NCBI GenBank assembly: GCA_009617715.1
Contig: VTFK01000055.1
Coordinates: forward strand, 248,001-312,000
DNA from: Plectrocnemia conspersa
Lineage: Eukaryota; Arthropoda; Insecta; Trichoptera; Polycentropodidae
Reading direction: 5' to 3'
DNA length: 64,000 nt
Shown: positions 46,530 to 58,898 of the stretch, piece after piece
Layout of the letters: every line of letters starts with the position of its first letter
Numbering within the stretch: the first letter of the stretch is position 1
Made by a program: the position numbers and the translations under genes
Notes under the pieces: generated by a model
What the model was told of the DNA's origin: nothing
Database searches by the model: none
What the model saw: the letters and a program-made list of their open reading frames with translations, nothing else

Positions 46530-47640
46530 GATTTATTTATTAAAATATAACCATCGTTACCTGACAGGCAAACCCAATGCGTCACGATAGTCAAAAGTAC
46601 TAATACATCATAATACATACAAATATAAACAAGACAAAACAACAGACACAAATCACCTCAACAGGTGTGCATTGTCCCATACGAACTGAACCAAAACTCC
46701 ATATGTGCAAGAGAAAATGTCAATATTACTATGGACAGAATTGAGCAGATAAATAGCCTTGGCCAGAGAAGAGTTGGCAAGTGCTCCAGTTCTACACTTA
46801 ACAGGCAAGAATAGTGGACGCGACCGAGAACTATAACCACCTTCAGGAGCCCACATTTGAAGCTGCTCGAGCACTGAAGGATTGTCTACGATGCCCTTGA
46901 GCAATTTCCAGATGTGTTTAATTACATAAACACTTCTGCGAGTCGACAAAGAAACGTATCCCAGGGCTCCCAAAATAAAAGCACTGGGAAACAAGAACGG
47001 ATAATACCCGTATTCCTTCAAGTATAAATATCGAAGAAATTTACGTTGTACTTTTTTTCCAGCTTCAATTCATTACATTGATTCATTACGCCTGGGATCC
47101 AAATGATGGAGCTAGTTTCTAGTATGCTGCGGACTAGAGTATCATAAAGAGTGCGCAATACTAAAGTATTCCTGAAGTAACGCGCATTTCTCAAGATAAA
47201 ACCGAGCATTTTAAGGATTTGCTATGAGTCTCTGCAATGTGCTGGCTAAATTTCCAACGTTCTTCGAAAGTCACTCCTAAATCCTTAGTTGAAGAAAACC
47301 TTTCCAGAAAATATCCGCCTAGATGGTATGAATATTTTGCCGGCGTTAATGACCTTGAAAATGAAATTGTGTGACATTTCTTTACACTGAAAGGCAATTG
47401 GTTATAGCAAGCCCATTTCCATATAGAGTTGAGATCCTCCTGTAGGTCGGGCGAATCAGAAATCGAATGCATTTTCTTGTAAATTTTCAAGTCATCTGCA
47501 TATAATAAAAAATGTGAATGCTCTATTGCTGTTTCTATGTCATTAATGAACAATAAAAACAACAATGGACCCAAATTGGATCCTTGAGGTACTCCAGTAA
47601 GATAATATTTTTTTTTAGAATACAATTTTCATATTGTGGA
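46530..47640 (-). mobile_element. 5'-truncated non-LTR retrotransposon (LINE copy B)
   Basis: On the minus strand the open frame 47,625-47,191 carries GVPQGSNLGPLLFLLFINDI and YADDLKIY, the RT motifs B and C. A bridging frame (47,209-47,018) and the C-terminal frame (47,021-46,653) follow, the latter with FPSAFILGALGYVSLSTRR, which matches LINE copy A (YPSAFLLGALGYDSLSSRK). The 3' stem-loop lies at 46,551-46,593. Overlapping frames show at least two frameshifts, and homology ends at about 47,640, upstream of motif B. It is inactive. Confidence 0.85.
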
Positions 47641-47649
47641 AAACATAAA

Positions 47650-49090
47650 AGGTAGAAAAAAATATCAATAGAGATATTAATCATTACAACAACACATACA
47701 ATTGTTAATAAAATTATGATACAATTTATTGAAAGAATGATATTTACATTAATTTTTTATTAAACCAAAAAAAATATCGGAAATTACCTTATTGTTAAGA
47801 AGTCTCCCATTTTTTTCGTATGTATATTTCTTATACTGTGCGATACGTAACTAAGTAAATAAAATTTTAAACAAAAGAAAAAGTAATCGTTTGAAATTCA
47901 AATGTAAATAATAAACATGTTTAAATTCACATAAAATATATACACGTTAATTAGATTTATAATAAAAATATTTTTTTAAATTAAGAAGAATCTTTAGAAA
48001 TATATTCTTTTCTTTAAATATTTTCCAAAACATACAACTGTATTTACGTAACAACATGAAATACACGCAACACATTAATTTTATAAAAAATATACAAAAA
48101 TAAATTATTTTTAGGAGATCAAAATTTTAATACAAAATTGACAAACCAACTAATAAAGTATTAAATTAAATAAAATATATATAAACAAATTCACTTTATT
48201 ATATAAATCAATAAGTTATTCCAATTAGAGTATATTTATTAGTTAGCGACAAGACTTTTTAATTAAAAACGTAAATTATTTGCTTCGATTTCGCTAAGGA
48301 CCTAATTGATCCAAGGAGCTCTTGAAAATTAACAATAGCATGTAAGACCTGAGCTTAATTTAATTGAATAAGTAGTCCGTCAAGAATATTTCATAACCAA
48401 AGCGAATTTATGTTCTTGACCCCATTGAATTTAATGTTTTCATAGATCGGCGGAAGATTACGTGTTCCGTATTTCACGAAGCAAAAAGTTGCGGAAATCT
48501 TAATGATCTCATCACCTTGATCTCATTGTCGGGGACAAAGTGTAATAAATCACAAAAAAATCTCGGGAAACGTCGGAAACAAATTGTACTAAATATCTGT
48601 ACGATTCAGCCTACCTCTTTAATTCTTCGCCAAAGTAAGAAGAACTCCTCGAGTGTAAACTGGAATAAAGTTTTAATTGCAATATTTACACTTCATTTAT
48701 TTCCCAGATGAAACTTCCTGCAGGCACGGTTTGCCACCGCTGCGTCACATACACTGATTTGCATAAAAAACTTTTTTATTATATATTTTGCAGAAAAATC
48801 GACGGTAAAATTATAACGTTTTACTCTGCTCCTGGCAACATCCCAACGGCAATAAAATAGTGAAATTGATAAATTGATACGAGTATAAATTGTATTTTAT
48901 AGCGTGAAAGTGAATAGATATGCGAATATATATTTTTTTTATCTTTGTGTAATAGTTAAAATGAAAAATATTTGCTTAACATAAATTCATAGGTACATTC
49001 AATTTTTTTTTGTTTATTGATTGTATCATTAGTTTTTCGTTAATACAACACAAGCACACATAATCGAAATTAATCATGTATACATAAAAT
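47650..49090. other. AT-rich with one GC-elevated island
   Basis: The stretch 48,240-48,740 has mixed sequence and a 64-codon frame with no motif. Everything else is low-complexity AT-rich. Confidence 0.3.
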
Positions 49091-49094
49091 AACT

Positions 49095-49340
49095 TAAGGA
49101 CGGAATAGCGTAGTCCGAACGTCTCTGACTAGTACCTTTGGGGTTGCGGGCTCGAGCCCCAGCAGTGTCAGCATAAAAAAAAATTGCCCCAGCTGCAATG
49201 ACATCTATTGGTTATCAATTTTCAGTCTGGTAGTTAATACTTACTTGTAAGTATTCATCATATGTTGTTGACTTACTCAGTTATTACAGATTTATCCCAT
49301 TGTAACGCATTGGGCTTACGCTTGTCAGGTTACAACAGAA
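49095..49340 (+). mobile_element. tRNA-derived SINE
   Basis: RNA polymerase III promoter boxes are in place: A box TAGCGTAGTCCG (49,106-49,117, one mismatch to TRGCNNAGYNGG) and B box GGCTCGAGCCC (49,149-49,159), 31 bases apart. The body is unrelated to tRNA. The tail from about 49,300 (ACGCATTGGGCTTACGCTTG, TCAGGTTACAA) resembles the sense 3' end of the LINE at 46,530 (ACGCATTGGGTTTGCCTGTC, AGGTAACGAT). An A-rich end follows. It cannot fold as a tRNA, because the acceptor and anticodon arms are not preserved. Confidence 0.75.
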
Positions 49341-49378
49341 GATTTATTAAAAAATAATAAAAATACATAAATAAAGGA

Positions 49379-49470
49379 CTTCGGCAAGCTACGTTCTGTT
49401 TTTATTTATATAATATTTCGACGAGCTACGTTCAGTAGTATATCCGCAATATTTCGGCGAGCCACGTTCT
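49379..49470 (+). repeat. Minisatellite upstream of F-box gene B
   Basis: Shorter version of the array at 7,728, with units CGGCAAGCTACGTT, CGACGAGCTACGTT and CGGCGAGCCACGTT. The same sequence, AACTCAACGGAGCTGCCACA, joins it to the gene in both copies, so array and gene moved together. Confidence 0.75.
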
Positions 49471-49543
49471 AACTCAACGGAGCTGCCACATTTTGAAACA
49501 AAAAGCAATCCAATCTTGTGAAAATTTTATTTATATTTTTAAA

Positions 49544-50036
49544 ATGGAAAGCTTCTTTTCTTTTCTCCGCGTAATGGAAACATCACCTTTGATTAATCCA
49601 AACGTAGATATAATCGGAAAACTTCCACCTAAATTGGGTGTAATAGTCTTCAGGTATATTTTAAAAATATTTTTTATTTTTTTCTCAATATTATATCTAA
49701 TCACTTTATTTTTTTTACAGGATGCTTGATGGATATTCGTTATATACTGCTTCCCTCGTTAACGTCAAATGGATGAAAATCATCGAAAGCAACAAGGAAT
49801 TAAGGAGCAAACTAAGGAAACGCATAAGAATAGCCAGGATGGATAAGATCAACCAAAGAAGACTCATTTCAACGGAAGGAATTATCAAGAAGACATCTCC
49901 AGCCACTCAATTCAACAAGAGCTTCAGTCTGCCTCAAACGACCAAGAGAGAACAAAGCCCCATCGTAAGACAAATGAAAAGACAAAGACTTGAAGATACT
50001 TTTAATAATAGCTTAAAACGAAATATGTTTAATTAA
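49544..50036 (+). CDS. Small F-box protein, copy B (two exons)
   Basis: Exons are 49,544-49,653 and 49,721-50,036, with a 67-bp phase-2 intron at the same place as in copy A. The product has 141 residues (158 from the in-frame ATG at 49,493). F-box positions are kept: L27-P28, V35-F36, L39-D40, L44, V50, W54. Relative to copy A, D52 becomes V, and exon 2 has about 17 replacements in 104 residues, many of them K/R exchanges, with no indel or stop. That pattern suggests selection on the protein. Homology with copy A stops a few bases after the stop codon and extends upstream through the minisatellite, about 700 bp in all. It lies just downstream of the SINE. Expected role: Skp1 adaptor; substrate unknown. 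Confidence 0.75.
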
Positions 50037-50039
50037 TTA

Positions 50040-53000
50040 TATTTTTAGCATCAAATTTTACTAAGCAATAAATAAGTTGTGACTAAATCACTATATTTTT
50101 TTTTAAAACAACACACTTTTATAATTTAAACTCGCTATAATATTTTGAAATAATTTATTGTAACCTACTAAACTTATTGAATTCATTTTTATTTTTTGCG
50201 GATATTTATTGTAAAGAAAAGTCGTTGTTATTAACATTTTTAACATAATACTATCTTTAACAGTAACCTAATAGAAAATGTTTTTATTTTTTATTACGAA
50301 CTCAATTTATTACTAATAAGTATATAAGTTATGCTAATAGAAATTATTTTTTACCGGCGATGGAAAATGCAGCATATTTTTAATGTATAATAATTAATGT
50401 TTATTTAATTTATCTATAAAAATATGATCATTCAGGCTTGATGTGTCACAATAGTCAAAAATATAAGTAACATAATAAATAAAAAATATTATTAAATACT
50501 AAAATTAAACTGTCAGGACCATCCGTCGGTCGTGGAACAGAAATAAGTCGTAATTATTTATTAAGATCGTAATAAAATGGTATTGTTATTATATAAGTAT
50601 TTTTACTTTGCCGAATAAGGGCGTTCGTCACGCCTACATCATACAAACGAACGTGACGATCGGAGATTATGCAGTTGTTTTTAATCTTTTGAATTTTTGG
50701 GCTCAAAAACCTGTAAAAAAATTAATACGTTACCACTTCTGAACCATATAGTTGAACTAGCCTACTTATTTTCTGGTTTAATCTGAGCGTCCTACATATA
50801 CGAATTAGGTGTTCTCTTATCAAACGCCCGTCAAATTGAAATGGTAAACGCTTTACTTTCGCCGTAGGAAAAAACAGCGCGCATTCGGCGAAAGCCGTCA
50901 AAGCACTCACAAAGCACTCCTTCTTGGGCTGAGAGTGCTGCTACCCTCGCCCACACCATCGCTCGCCGCGTTTCGGCCATCTTCCTCGCCCCTCCTGCCC
51001 GACACCGCTTCCCCATCAATCCATTAGCGGCCAAAGATCCAAACGCTGTTCTGCGCCGACCAACTTGGCGACACACATTTTCCATTTCTGTTCCGCCGCC
51101 ATCACCGCCCCCACCACCACCGTGGCAATCCCACTCTCGTAACTCTTGGCTCGTCCATAATTGAATGCAAACTGAGTCCATTGTCCGGTCGCAGGCAAGG
51201 AGCCGATAAAAGGACCGTCACTCTCGTTTAAAAACATCCGGACCAACTTTTTAGCCGCATTAGAAGTGAATGTTTTTAATCCTCTCCATTGCTCTCTCGA
51301 TGGAATAAGCAAACACTAAATCCAATTATATATAAAAAAATATATATAAAATACTCAAATATCACTGACCTGAAAATATAAGTTCTAGGTTATACCATAA
51401 CACTTATTTTAAATGCTCATAAATTTAAAATTATTTTAAGTGATCATTTTTGTTACAATAGTACACGAAACATTATTTAAATAAATTAAATTATAAAGGA
51501 CGCCTTATTAACTATTTTTGTAATTAAAACTAGTAGACAAGTTGCAACGATATTTGTAAAAACATTTTGGCGAAAGAAATGCAGTTATCATTTATTTAAA
51601 TAATAAAAATTTCTACCGACACAATCTAGTTTTGTGTATTTTTCAAAAATAATTTACAAATACAAAAAAGTTGATTTTTTGCTTTACAAATGTATATTCG
51701 TAGTTTTAGTGTTATAACTAATTTTACGACAGAAATATGTAGATAAAATTTGAGAAATGCTTTAAATGCAATTTTGATTTGAATGGAATATGACACTAAG
51801 ATCAGTTTCAGCTGCCAAAGATCATATTTATATGCGAAATTCGTTCAGACAAAAACCATTTCGCTTAAGAATCGGAGTTTTCCATGAGCCAAAACTCCCG
51901 AGACTGGGCGCGTTGTTTTAAGACAATGCTCTTGTCGAATATGACGTTTACTTTTAGCGAGTTCCTTTAAAGTAAAGTCACTACAATAAATAAATGTTCA
52001 ATACAGAAGTTATTTTAGTGTTTGCTGGGTAATATATGTATCATAATTCAAGTTTATTTTTAATTATTACAATATCAAATCACTGAATTTTTAATAATAT
52101 ATTTTTTATAGCTATTTAGAATTAAATCCGTGTTGAAATATTGTATATTGCTTAAATTTTCAAGGTTTATATTAATATCGATTCATGCACAATTTTACCT
52201 ATAATATGGTTAGAATTTATGCAGCTTATTCTTTAATTATCAAACTGATGCCATCATGTCGTGTAACATAAGCTCTCTCCTTAAGTAACGTGTATTATAC
52301 TTCGCATCATTATAACACAAAATTATTCCATGGATTTATTATTAATTTTATTCCACTCGCATTTCACATTATTTATCCAATTTTAATAACGTATCCGTAT
52401 TGAATTATTCCAAGAATCGTATAAGGTCGCACACACAAAATCGTATGTGCCAAAAATAACACAGCAACACTGGTAACAAGTAGACGAAATGGTACCGAGA
52501 AACCCTCTTTACATCTCTTACTTCTTTCTAAACTTCAAGAAGGGGTTGAGTGCCGTGCTTTTAAAAGTAATATATTATTTTGTTACTTTTCCATTAGAGG
52601 CTGAAATGTAAATACACATACATATGTATTATACATATGAATACAGGAAATAAAATATCTACAAAGTGCTGTAAACTTTTTAATTAAAATATTTTTGACA
52701 TTCTTTGCAATTTATGTAAATTCAGCATTGATAACATAGATGACATACATACTTTGCAATATATATAAACACAGAAAAGTGAGACAGCTATCCAGCTTTA
52801 TATATTCACAAGTACATATTGACCTTAAAACTTACAAAGTATATCAGAATACTACTTAAAACTATTGTAAAACTAAATACGATTTTTTTATCCGTAACTG
52901 ACTTAACCCACTAAAAGTTTATTATATATGATATAATAATAAAGTGACAATTAATCTGCCATTTTATTACAATTTTATATTAATAAATATGTCCTATTAA

Positions 53001-54050
53001 TATAAAATTCTAAATAAAAAACATTTTCGTCATATAATGTTTATCTACTACAAAATACAAATAAAAATGGCAATTAAACAGCAATAAATTAAAATAATAC
53101 TACTTAGTTTTTTACCATAGTGACTCATTGGGGTAACCTGTTAAGTCACGATGGTCTTACTTTAATGTAAATAAATAAATTACTGCCATTACTGCTTGCA
53201 ATAGTAAAAAAGTTTGTTTTTTTATTGCTGCGTCAATTGAGCGATATATATTGATGATAAGTTGAAGTCGACTGGCTTGCTTATACATAATAAAAAGTTG
53301 TATCTCTAACAACTCATCACAGGTGATAAAAAAACATTATAACAGCGTTAGTCGAAAAATATCATGGTCATAGTAGAGACTATCGCAGGGGATTTAAACC
53401 AAAGATGTTAATGTTATGTGTCGTGTACCACTAGCTGCTGCTACCAAAGTAAAGTATTGATTCCACTAAGTACTGCTAGCAATTTACCAAACTGAATGAA
53501 GCAATCGTATGAAAGAGTTCATAATTAGCCAATATAAAAGTCATTGTGTTTCATCATAGATATGCCAGCCCAAACTTTTCTATGGGAAATCGGCAAAAAC
53601 TGTTGCAACTATTTTGGATTTATTACCATAATTTTTCCATATAAGTAACATTCTTAATATGAAATGATACTTTTGTTTGTACAAGTTTAAGTTAAAAGAT
53701 ATATAATTAACGAGAAAATGACGCTGTTAAAATAAAATAAAATGTTATGAATATTTACAGATATATTTATTGTGAAAAATTAAAGGAAAAAAAAACATTT
53801 AAATTTTATATTGTATCAATAATTTGGTTTTTATAATTCAGTCTTTTTTTAATTTTGTATTTTATTTTTTCTCATATTTTTACAAAATTTCCTTCTAATT
53901 TATTTTTTTCTGAATTTCTAAAATTATTAATTTTTATTTAAAATTTTCCTAATTATAATAATAAATAATAATAAACATTTAATTTGCTCCGATTAATTTT
54001 CAAGCCGCCGGTAATGCGTTCAGTTGTTTCGACCAATGAAAAATAAGCAT
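50040..54050. other. Gene-free; GC-rich island at 50,600-51,310
   Basis: The island has overlapping minus frames in three phases (62, 116 and 98 codons) and CG-rich and CCACC-rich words, so coding is not supported. The flanks to 54,000 are AT-rich; a mixed patch lies at about 52,230-52,600. A LINE-family 3' tail on the + strand sits at 53,113-53,180. Nothing else was recognised. Confidence 0.3.
53113..53180 (+). mobile_element. LINE 3' tail fragment
   Basis: ACCATAGTGACTCATTGGGG, TAACCTG and CACGATGGTC reproduce the 3' stem-loop of LINE copy A in sense orientation. A TAAATAAATAAA tail follows. Only the last ~70 bases are present, a typical severe 5' truncation. Confidence 0.6.
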
Positions 54051-54337
54051 TCAAATATAAAACAAGATGGCCGACAGAACCATGACAACAGCTTTAAATA
54101 ATTATTATTTAATAATAAAATTTTGTTACGCGACAATAATTTTCATTAATTCGTCATTTGATTTAAATTAATTTTCAAATTAACTAGGTGTGTTATAACC
54201 ATGAAAATTAAATATATACATAATGTGTTGAGTGTTAGAAGAATACATTGATTAAACTAGATAAACAATCATAAAACAATCTTCGTAATGAAATCTTCAA
54301 ATTTTGATTTCCCGGAGACGGGTTCCGAGGCCGAAAA
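54030..54337 (+). promoter_or_regulatory. Promoter-like segment and candidate first coding exon
   Basis: CAAGATGGCCGA at 54,063 resembles the YY1/Pho-type element often found at transcription starts. Downstream, ATG at 54,288 opens MKSSNFDFPETGSEAEK, which ends in phase 2 at a strong donor, GAAAA|GTGAGT (54,337/54,338). The coding part is GC-elevated against AT-rich flanks, as real exons are here. No second exon was recognised in the following 2.8 kb before the odorant receptor, so the gene could have a long intron beyond the window or be a relic. Identity of the protein is unknown. Confidence 0.4.
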
Positions 54338-54488
54338 GTGAGTTTTTCCTTTTATAAATAATAGGTGTGTTATAACTATGAAAATTAAATATATACATAA
54401 TGTGTTTAGGATAAGAAGAATACATTGATTAAATTAGATAAACAATCATAAAACATTCTTCGTAATGAAATCTTAAAATTTTGAATTT
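54185..54488 (+). repeat. Direct repeat of 127 bp around the candidate exon
   Basis: Units 54,185-54,312 and 54,362-54,488 are about 90% identical, starting TAGGTGTGTTATAAC and including the ATGAAATCTT region. In the second unit the frame stops at codon 4. The 50-bp spacer holds the rest of the candidate exon and its donor. A third partial echo (CAGGTATGTTTTAAACGTGA) starts at about 54,582. Confidence 0.75.
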
Positions 54489-54489
54489 C

Positions 54490-55190
54490 ATTTTAGTTTT
54501 TCATTTTATATTACATAAACATTATCATTGCTTCCGATTTAATGCACACATACGTTAAATTTTAAGAATTTAAAATAAACCAGGTATGTTTTAAACGTGA
54601 ACGTGTAATATATCCTTAGTATTGTAGTTTTAGTATCCTTAGTATTGAAAGTTAATGTCGATCAAATCGGCGCTGTCGCAGAGGGGACGCTATATATATC
54701 AGCCAATGCACATCTTAAATGTGTAGTTTCTTGGATGTTATCTAATAAAAGACATTTTACAATAATTACAAATATGTGATTGCATACCTGAAATAATCTA
54801 TAGCCAAAATACCTAAGAGTGGCTTATTTTTAATTTTGATGTGGCAAAATATGTATGTGTACGTCATAGTTTTTAGTCAATTTTTGTTCTGTACCATCAT
54901 TCCTCTTTAGAAAAAGCCAAATTCAAGATATTCAGTTACAACAAACTTATGTAGTATGTTCTTTATAAAAAGATAATACTTGCTGACAGTGACTTCAACA
55001 TGAGAAGATTTACTCTTTGTTTATATACACTAATTCTACGTTATAGCCATATAGGTCATCAAATTATTCAATCATTCCTTCTAAAAAATAATTAAAAACA
55101 ATAAGATCTTTATCACGAGTAAATATTGAACACATTATTACTACTAATATAATTATTAAGTTATTTTGATACTGTAGTAATATGGTAAAT
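54490..55190. other. AT-rich, no gene
   Basis: A small mixed patch lies at 54,655-54,720 (CGGCGCTGTCGCAG). No coding frame is open. Confidence 0.35.
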
Positions 55191-55636
55191 AAAAATATAT
55201 CATCTTCCTTACATTCAATATAACGAATTTTCAGTATATCGAAATATATTTATTGAGATTTCACTGTACAATGCTTAATTTATTATTATCTAACTAAGTT
55301 GTAAACCTATTCATAAATGATATACAATATTTAGATTAATCATTAAATATCTAAATTTTAAATCTAACAGTAAATAATATAAAATGTTTTTTTCTGGAAA
55401 TATTTAGTCAAGTTCTACACCTATTTTCAAATGAATTGAAAATGTTAAGTAGCTTATTATAGATTGAACCATTTTGACTATCATTGAAAATCCTAAATAA
55501 TAATGTCTAATTTGAACCATTCAATTTTAAAATATATTTTAAAAAATCAGAACGAAGCAAAAATAATATTTAAAACCCAAAAAGTTGAGGGTCTGGTATT
55601 CACACACTTGCTAGCTTTGATATTACCGACAGCTAG
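55191..55636 (-). repeat. Left copy of a 450-bp inverted repeat flanking odorant receptor 1
   Basis: This is the reverse complement of 59,090-59,540, matching nearly throughout with scattered substitutions and small indels. On the minus strand it starts CTAGCTGTCGGTAATA, passes GCTTCGTTCTGATTTTTTAA, and ends GAAAATTCGTTATATTGAAT and GTAAGGAAGATGATATATTT. No open frame. Probably two insertions of one non-autonomous element. Confidence 0.8.
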
Positions 55637-55639
55637 TAT

Positions 55640-57180
55640 TTTTAAGTCATTAATCAGTGTATTTTTATTTTTATGTTGACCGGCAAATAAAATGTTTGTT
55701 AATCATATATCATATATTGCTAAACAATGTTTTCAAAATGTTAATCGGAAATTTCTGTCTGATTTTTAACCACCTGCTCTGAATGTAGCTGTGGATTGAG
55801 CGGATTTAAAACTGTTATTGGAAGGGCACAAATAAGTCTATTAATTTATATAAATTAGTAAAGTAGATGACAAAAAATTCTCTAGACCAGTTTAACTATT
55901 GTTAAAATGAAAGATGGTTTAAAAACACTGGTAGTTGACGATACAAAGCGGTAATTTCCATTTTATATAATATCTTAAATACTCTTTACAACGTCTCTAC
56001 CAACATTTCGAGATCCGAATAATTCCTATACTTGATACGTTTTAGTTGATTTTGTCATTGACTTGAAGTTGACCCAAGCGTCTTACGCAGCAAATTGTGT
56101 TAGTAAATTATGCTTTAAGTGGTAAATAAGCTTTAAATTTTCAATCTTATAAGAGAGGGGGATCAAAATTTAAAAATTTTAACCCTCGTTCGGCAGTGTG
56201 TCAATTTGGCCGCTCGAGGGCGTCTCAAATGTTTGCTTGGCGAATTGAAGAATTCTGGAGCCGCGCTAGGCCCTCCCCCATCCTCCACATTCGGATGGTT
56301 TAAGGAAACATCCTTTCTCTCTTTGCAGCGCCACTCGGCAGTAATGGATATGTCTCCTGAAAGGACCACCCCAAGAACGACACAACACAACATCCACTCC
56401 GCGGGCCGCCACTTACGGCCCCCGTCGCCCACCGACCGTGGGGGCTCCCATCCGAAATGCTTTGTTGGCCTAATGCATACATGGAGCGCTTAATGCACGC
56501 ACTCCCAATTATTTGTCATACAGTCAATTTCACTCGGAGCCCATTCGTGGTCAGGGCGTTTAATATATTCTTTGAAAGGCCTTCGTGATATGCGAGTAGG
56601 CGAGTGTTCAGGCCGTACGCTTCAAACTGTAAGTAACCGAGCGCCTGAGTCGACAACCTCATACAATAACGAATGAAAGTATTTCGAACCAAGCATAAAA
56701 TGTTATAAATATATTGAAGAAGTAAAAAAATATATTCTTGAAAAAATTAAGCAAATATAAAAAAATAACAAAATTAAAACTTCATGTTTCTTTTTAAATT
56801 TAGTTCTAAAGCAAAACAAATTCGAAACAATTTTAGATAAAATAAATCCAGTCCTAGATACTACACAGAAATATGTGACTTTATATTTTTTTAAATACTT
56901 ACAAATTGTTATTCTATATGCAATAAAAAAATGTTCAAATAAAAAAGTTACTACATGCATGTTTCCAACTAATACATGAGCTAAAATAATAACATATTAT
57001 TCAACGTAATGACAAATCTATATTATACTATATAATTACTATGCAAAACTTTTCTCAGTAAAAATCGTATAACATACTTTTTCAATTACATAGTAATTTG
57101 AATAAAATATAAGATATTCTTATTCAGATTTATCGTCAGATATTAGTCGATTTATATCTTCAATCAAGATCAAACGTATA
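55640..57180. other. Gene-free; GC-elevated 56,150-56,680
   Basis: The island carries overlapping frames on both strands (95 codons plus, 89 and 60 minus), typical of GC-elevated non-coding DNA. From 56,690 to 57,180 the sequence is AT-rich and contains the upstream region of odorant receptor 1. No clear TATA box was picked out. Confidence 0.3.
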
Positions 57181-57185
57181 TTAAG

Positions 57186-58898
57186 ATGGAGAGTCATTTA
57201 AAATCACTTTTAGACAAAAACGTTAAACGCTTGAAATCCTTTTTATCCTTATTTGGATTTTGGCCTCACCATCTCACTAGCGCAAAATTATCAATCCGAT
57301 TTTTATCCAACTTCTTGGGCTTTATTAACATAATTGTATGCGCCATAGTTTTAGGCTGTGGAATAGGATTCATGGTGGAAAGTTGGCCAAACTTACCAAA
57401 AGTTACAACAGCTCTTGCAACAGTCATTGTCGATAACTTGACTATGATAAAAATTCTGATACTCTATTTAAAAAGAAATGGCATTGCTTCTACTATTGAA
57501 ATGGCCATATTATCAGATTTTACTAAACATTTTCCACTTCTAAAAATGGCCATGAAAGCTAGAGTAACTGATGGTATAAAACAAAGAAAAAATCAACCTT
57601 TATTTAAATTGAGAAAATTTTTGGAAGACAGCATGCTTAAAACATTGAAGAGATGCAAAGTCATATTTGTAATGAATTCCTTTTTTGTGAGCGCCACAGT
57701 ATTGAGCTATTGCGCATTACCTTTAATTTATTTGACCATGAATTTGCTGCCAGGAAACTCTTTTAATAAAAAGGAATTTATTTTACGTAAGTTATATTGA
57801 ATCTTATACGACATTAAAGTAATCAAGCACTATCTAAACTATTTATATTTAAGCTTATGAAGCAGGAGTACCATTTGATAAAACTACGACGCCAGGATAT
57901 GAACTTTTATATCTTCTACAAATATGGGCATCATTTGTCACATGTCCAGGTTGTATTTTTGTTTTAAATGGATTTATTATTTATCAATAAAATAATTTTT
58001 AGGACAAATTGGAATGGATACATTATATATGTGGCATGTAATAATAATAAAGCGGCAATTTGAACTGATTATTCACGTCATGGAAAATATAGAAGAATAT
58101 GCGAAAGATTGCTTAAAGTTAAAATACCAAAAAGATGATGAAATAATAAATAAAGAAGAAAAGAGAAATATGGTTCAAGACATATTAGTGCAATGCATTG
58201 AACACCATAATAAATTGATGAAGTAATATTAAAATTAGCATTTTAATATTTTTTTATATTTATTAAATAGATTTTTAATTTCAGTTTTTTCGAACTATTC
58301 AACTCGGTCTTTGGCATTTTAGTTTTGGCGCAAATGCTATCAAGTTCTTTAATGCTATGTGTTGTATTGTTTAAAATGAGAACAGTAAAAAAATATCTAC
58401 TTCATAAAGCATTATAAATAAAATAAAATACTAAATAAACAATTTTTTTTAGGATTTGGATAACCGATTTATTTACATGTTTTTCATAATTGCAGCAACT
58501 AGTCAACTTTTTCTTTTTTCTTGGTCTGGCCAACAAATCATAAACATTGTAATTTGCTTTCTTTTATTTTATAACACATATTTTTTTAATAAACACAGTT
58601 TTAAAAAAACATTTTAGAGTATAAAAATACGAGAGAGTGCTTACGCAATTGCTTGGTATAAGTTTCCAGTGAAATTCAAAAAATCTATCATGATGTTAAT
58701 GAGACAAACTCAAAGACCTATAAAAATGCTAGCTATGGGATTTACAACTTTATCTTTCGAGACTTTCACTTCGGTATATATTAAATAAAAATATTATTAA
58801 TATACTATAATAAATTATACTAATTATCTTTTCAACAGATTTTAAGCGCTGCTTGGTCATACTTTACACTGCTAAAAACTCTATACGAAGAAAAATAA
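57186..58898 (+). CDS. Insect odorant receptor 1 (7tm_6), seven exons, intact
   Basis: Exons: 57,186-57,786; 57,854-57,949; 58,003-58,222; 58,285-58,384; 58,453-58,548; 58,618-58,773; 58,839-58,898. All introns have GT/AG borders and phases 1, 1, 2, 0, 0, 0. The product has 442 residues, slightly long for the family. Insect receptors of this class form odour-gated cation channels with Orco in olfactory neuron membranes. Hydrophobic segments fit seven helices: about 45-67, 74-97, 158-185, 218-245, 312-333, 343-371 and 405-437. The C-terminal region has the family pattern (AYAIAWYKF, then RQTQRPIKMLAMGF and FETFTSILSAAWSYFTLL). The start ATG (AAGATGG) is the first in the frame. No frame break was found. 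The odour ligand and exact subfamily cannot be told. Confidence 0.92.

Noticed and set aside
49095..49170. Possible tRNA gene
   Set aside because: A and B boxes are present, but no cloverleaf can be formed and the sequence continues into a SINE body and LINE-like tail.
50425..50460. Another LINE 3' tail on the minus strand
   Set aside because: Only a weak partial match (TGTGTCACAATAGTC) without the full stem-loop.
50831..51312. Minus-strand frames of 116 and 98 codons as a gene
   Set aside because: They overlap in different phases within a GC-rich island and have low-complexity glycine and alanine runs, typical of stop-poor GC-rich DNA.
56163..56493. 95-codon plus and 89-codon minus frames
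   Set aside because: Open frames on both strands of the same GC-elevated block, no splice sites and no recognised domain.
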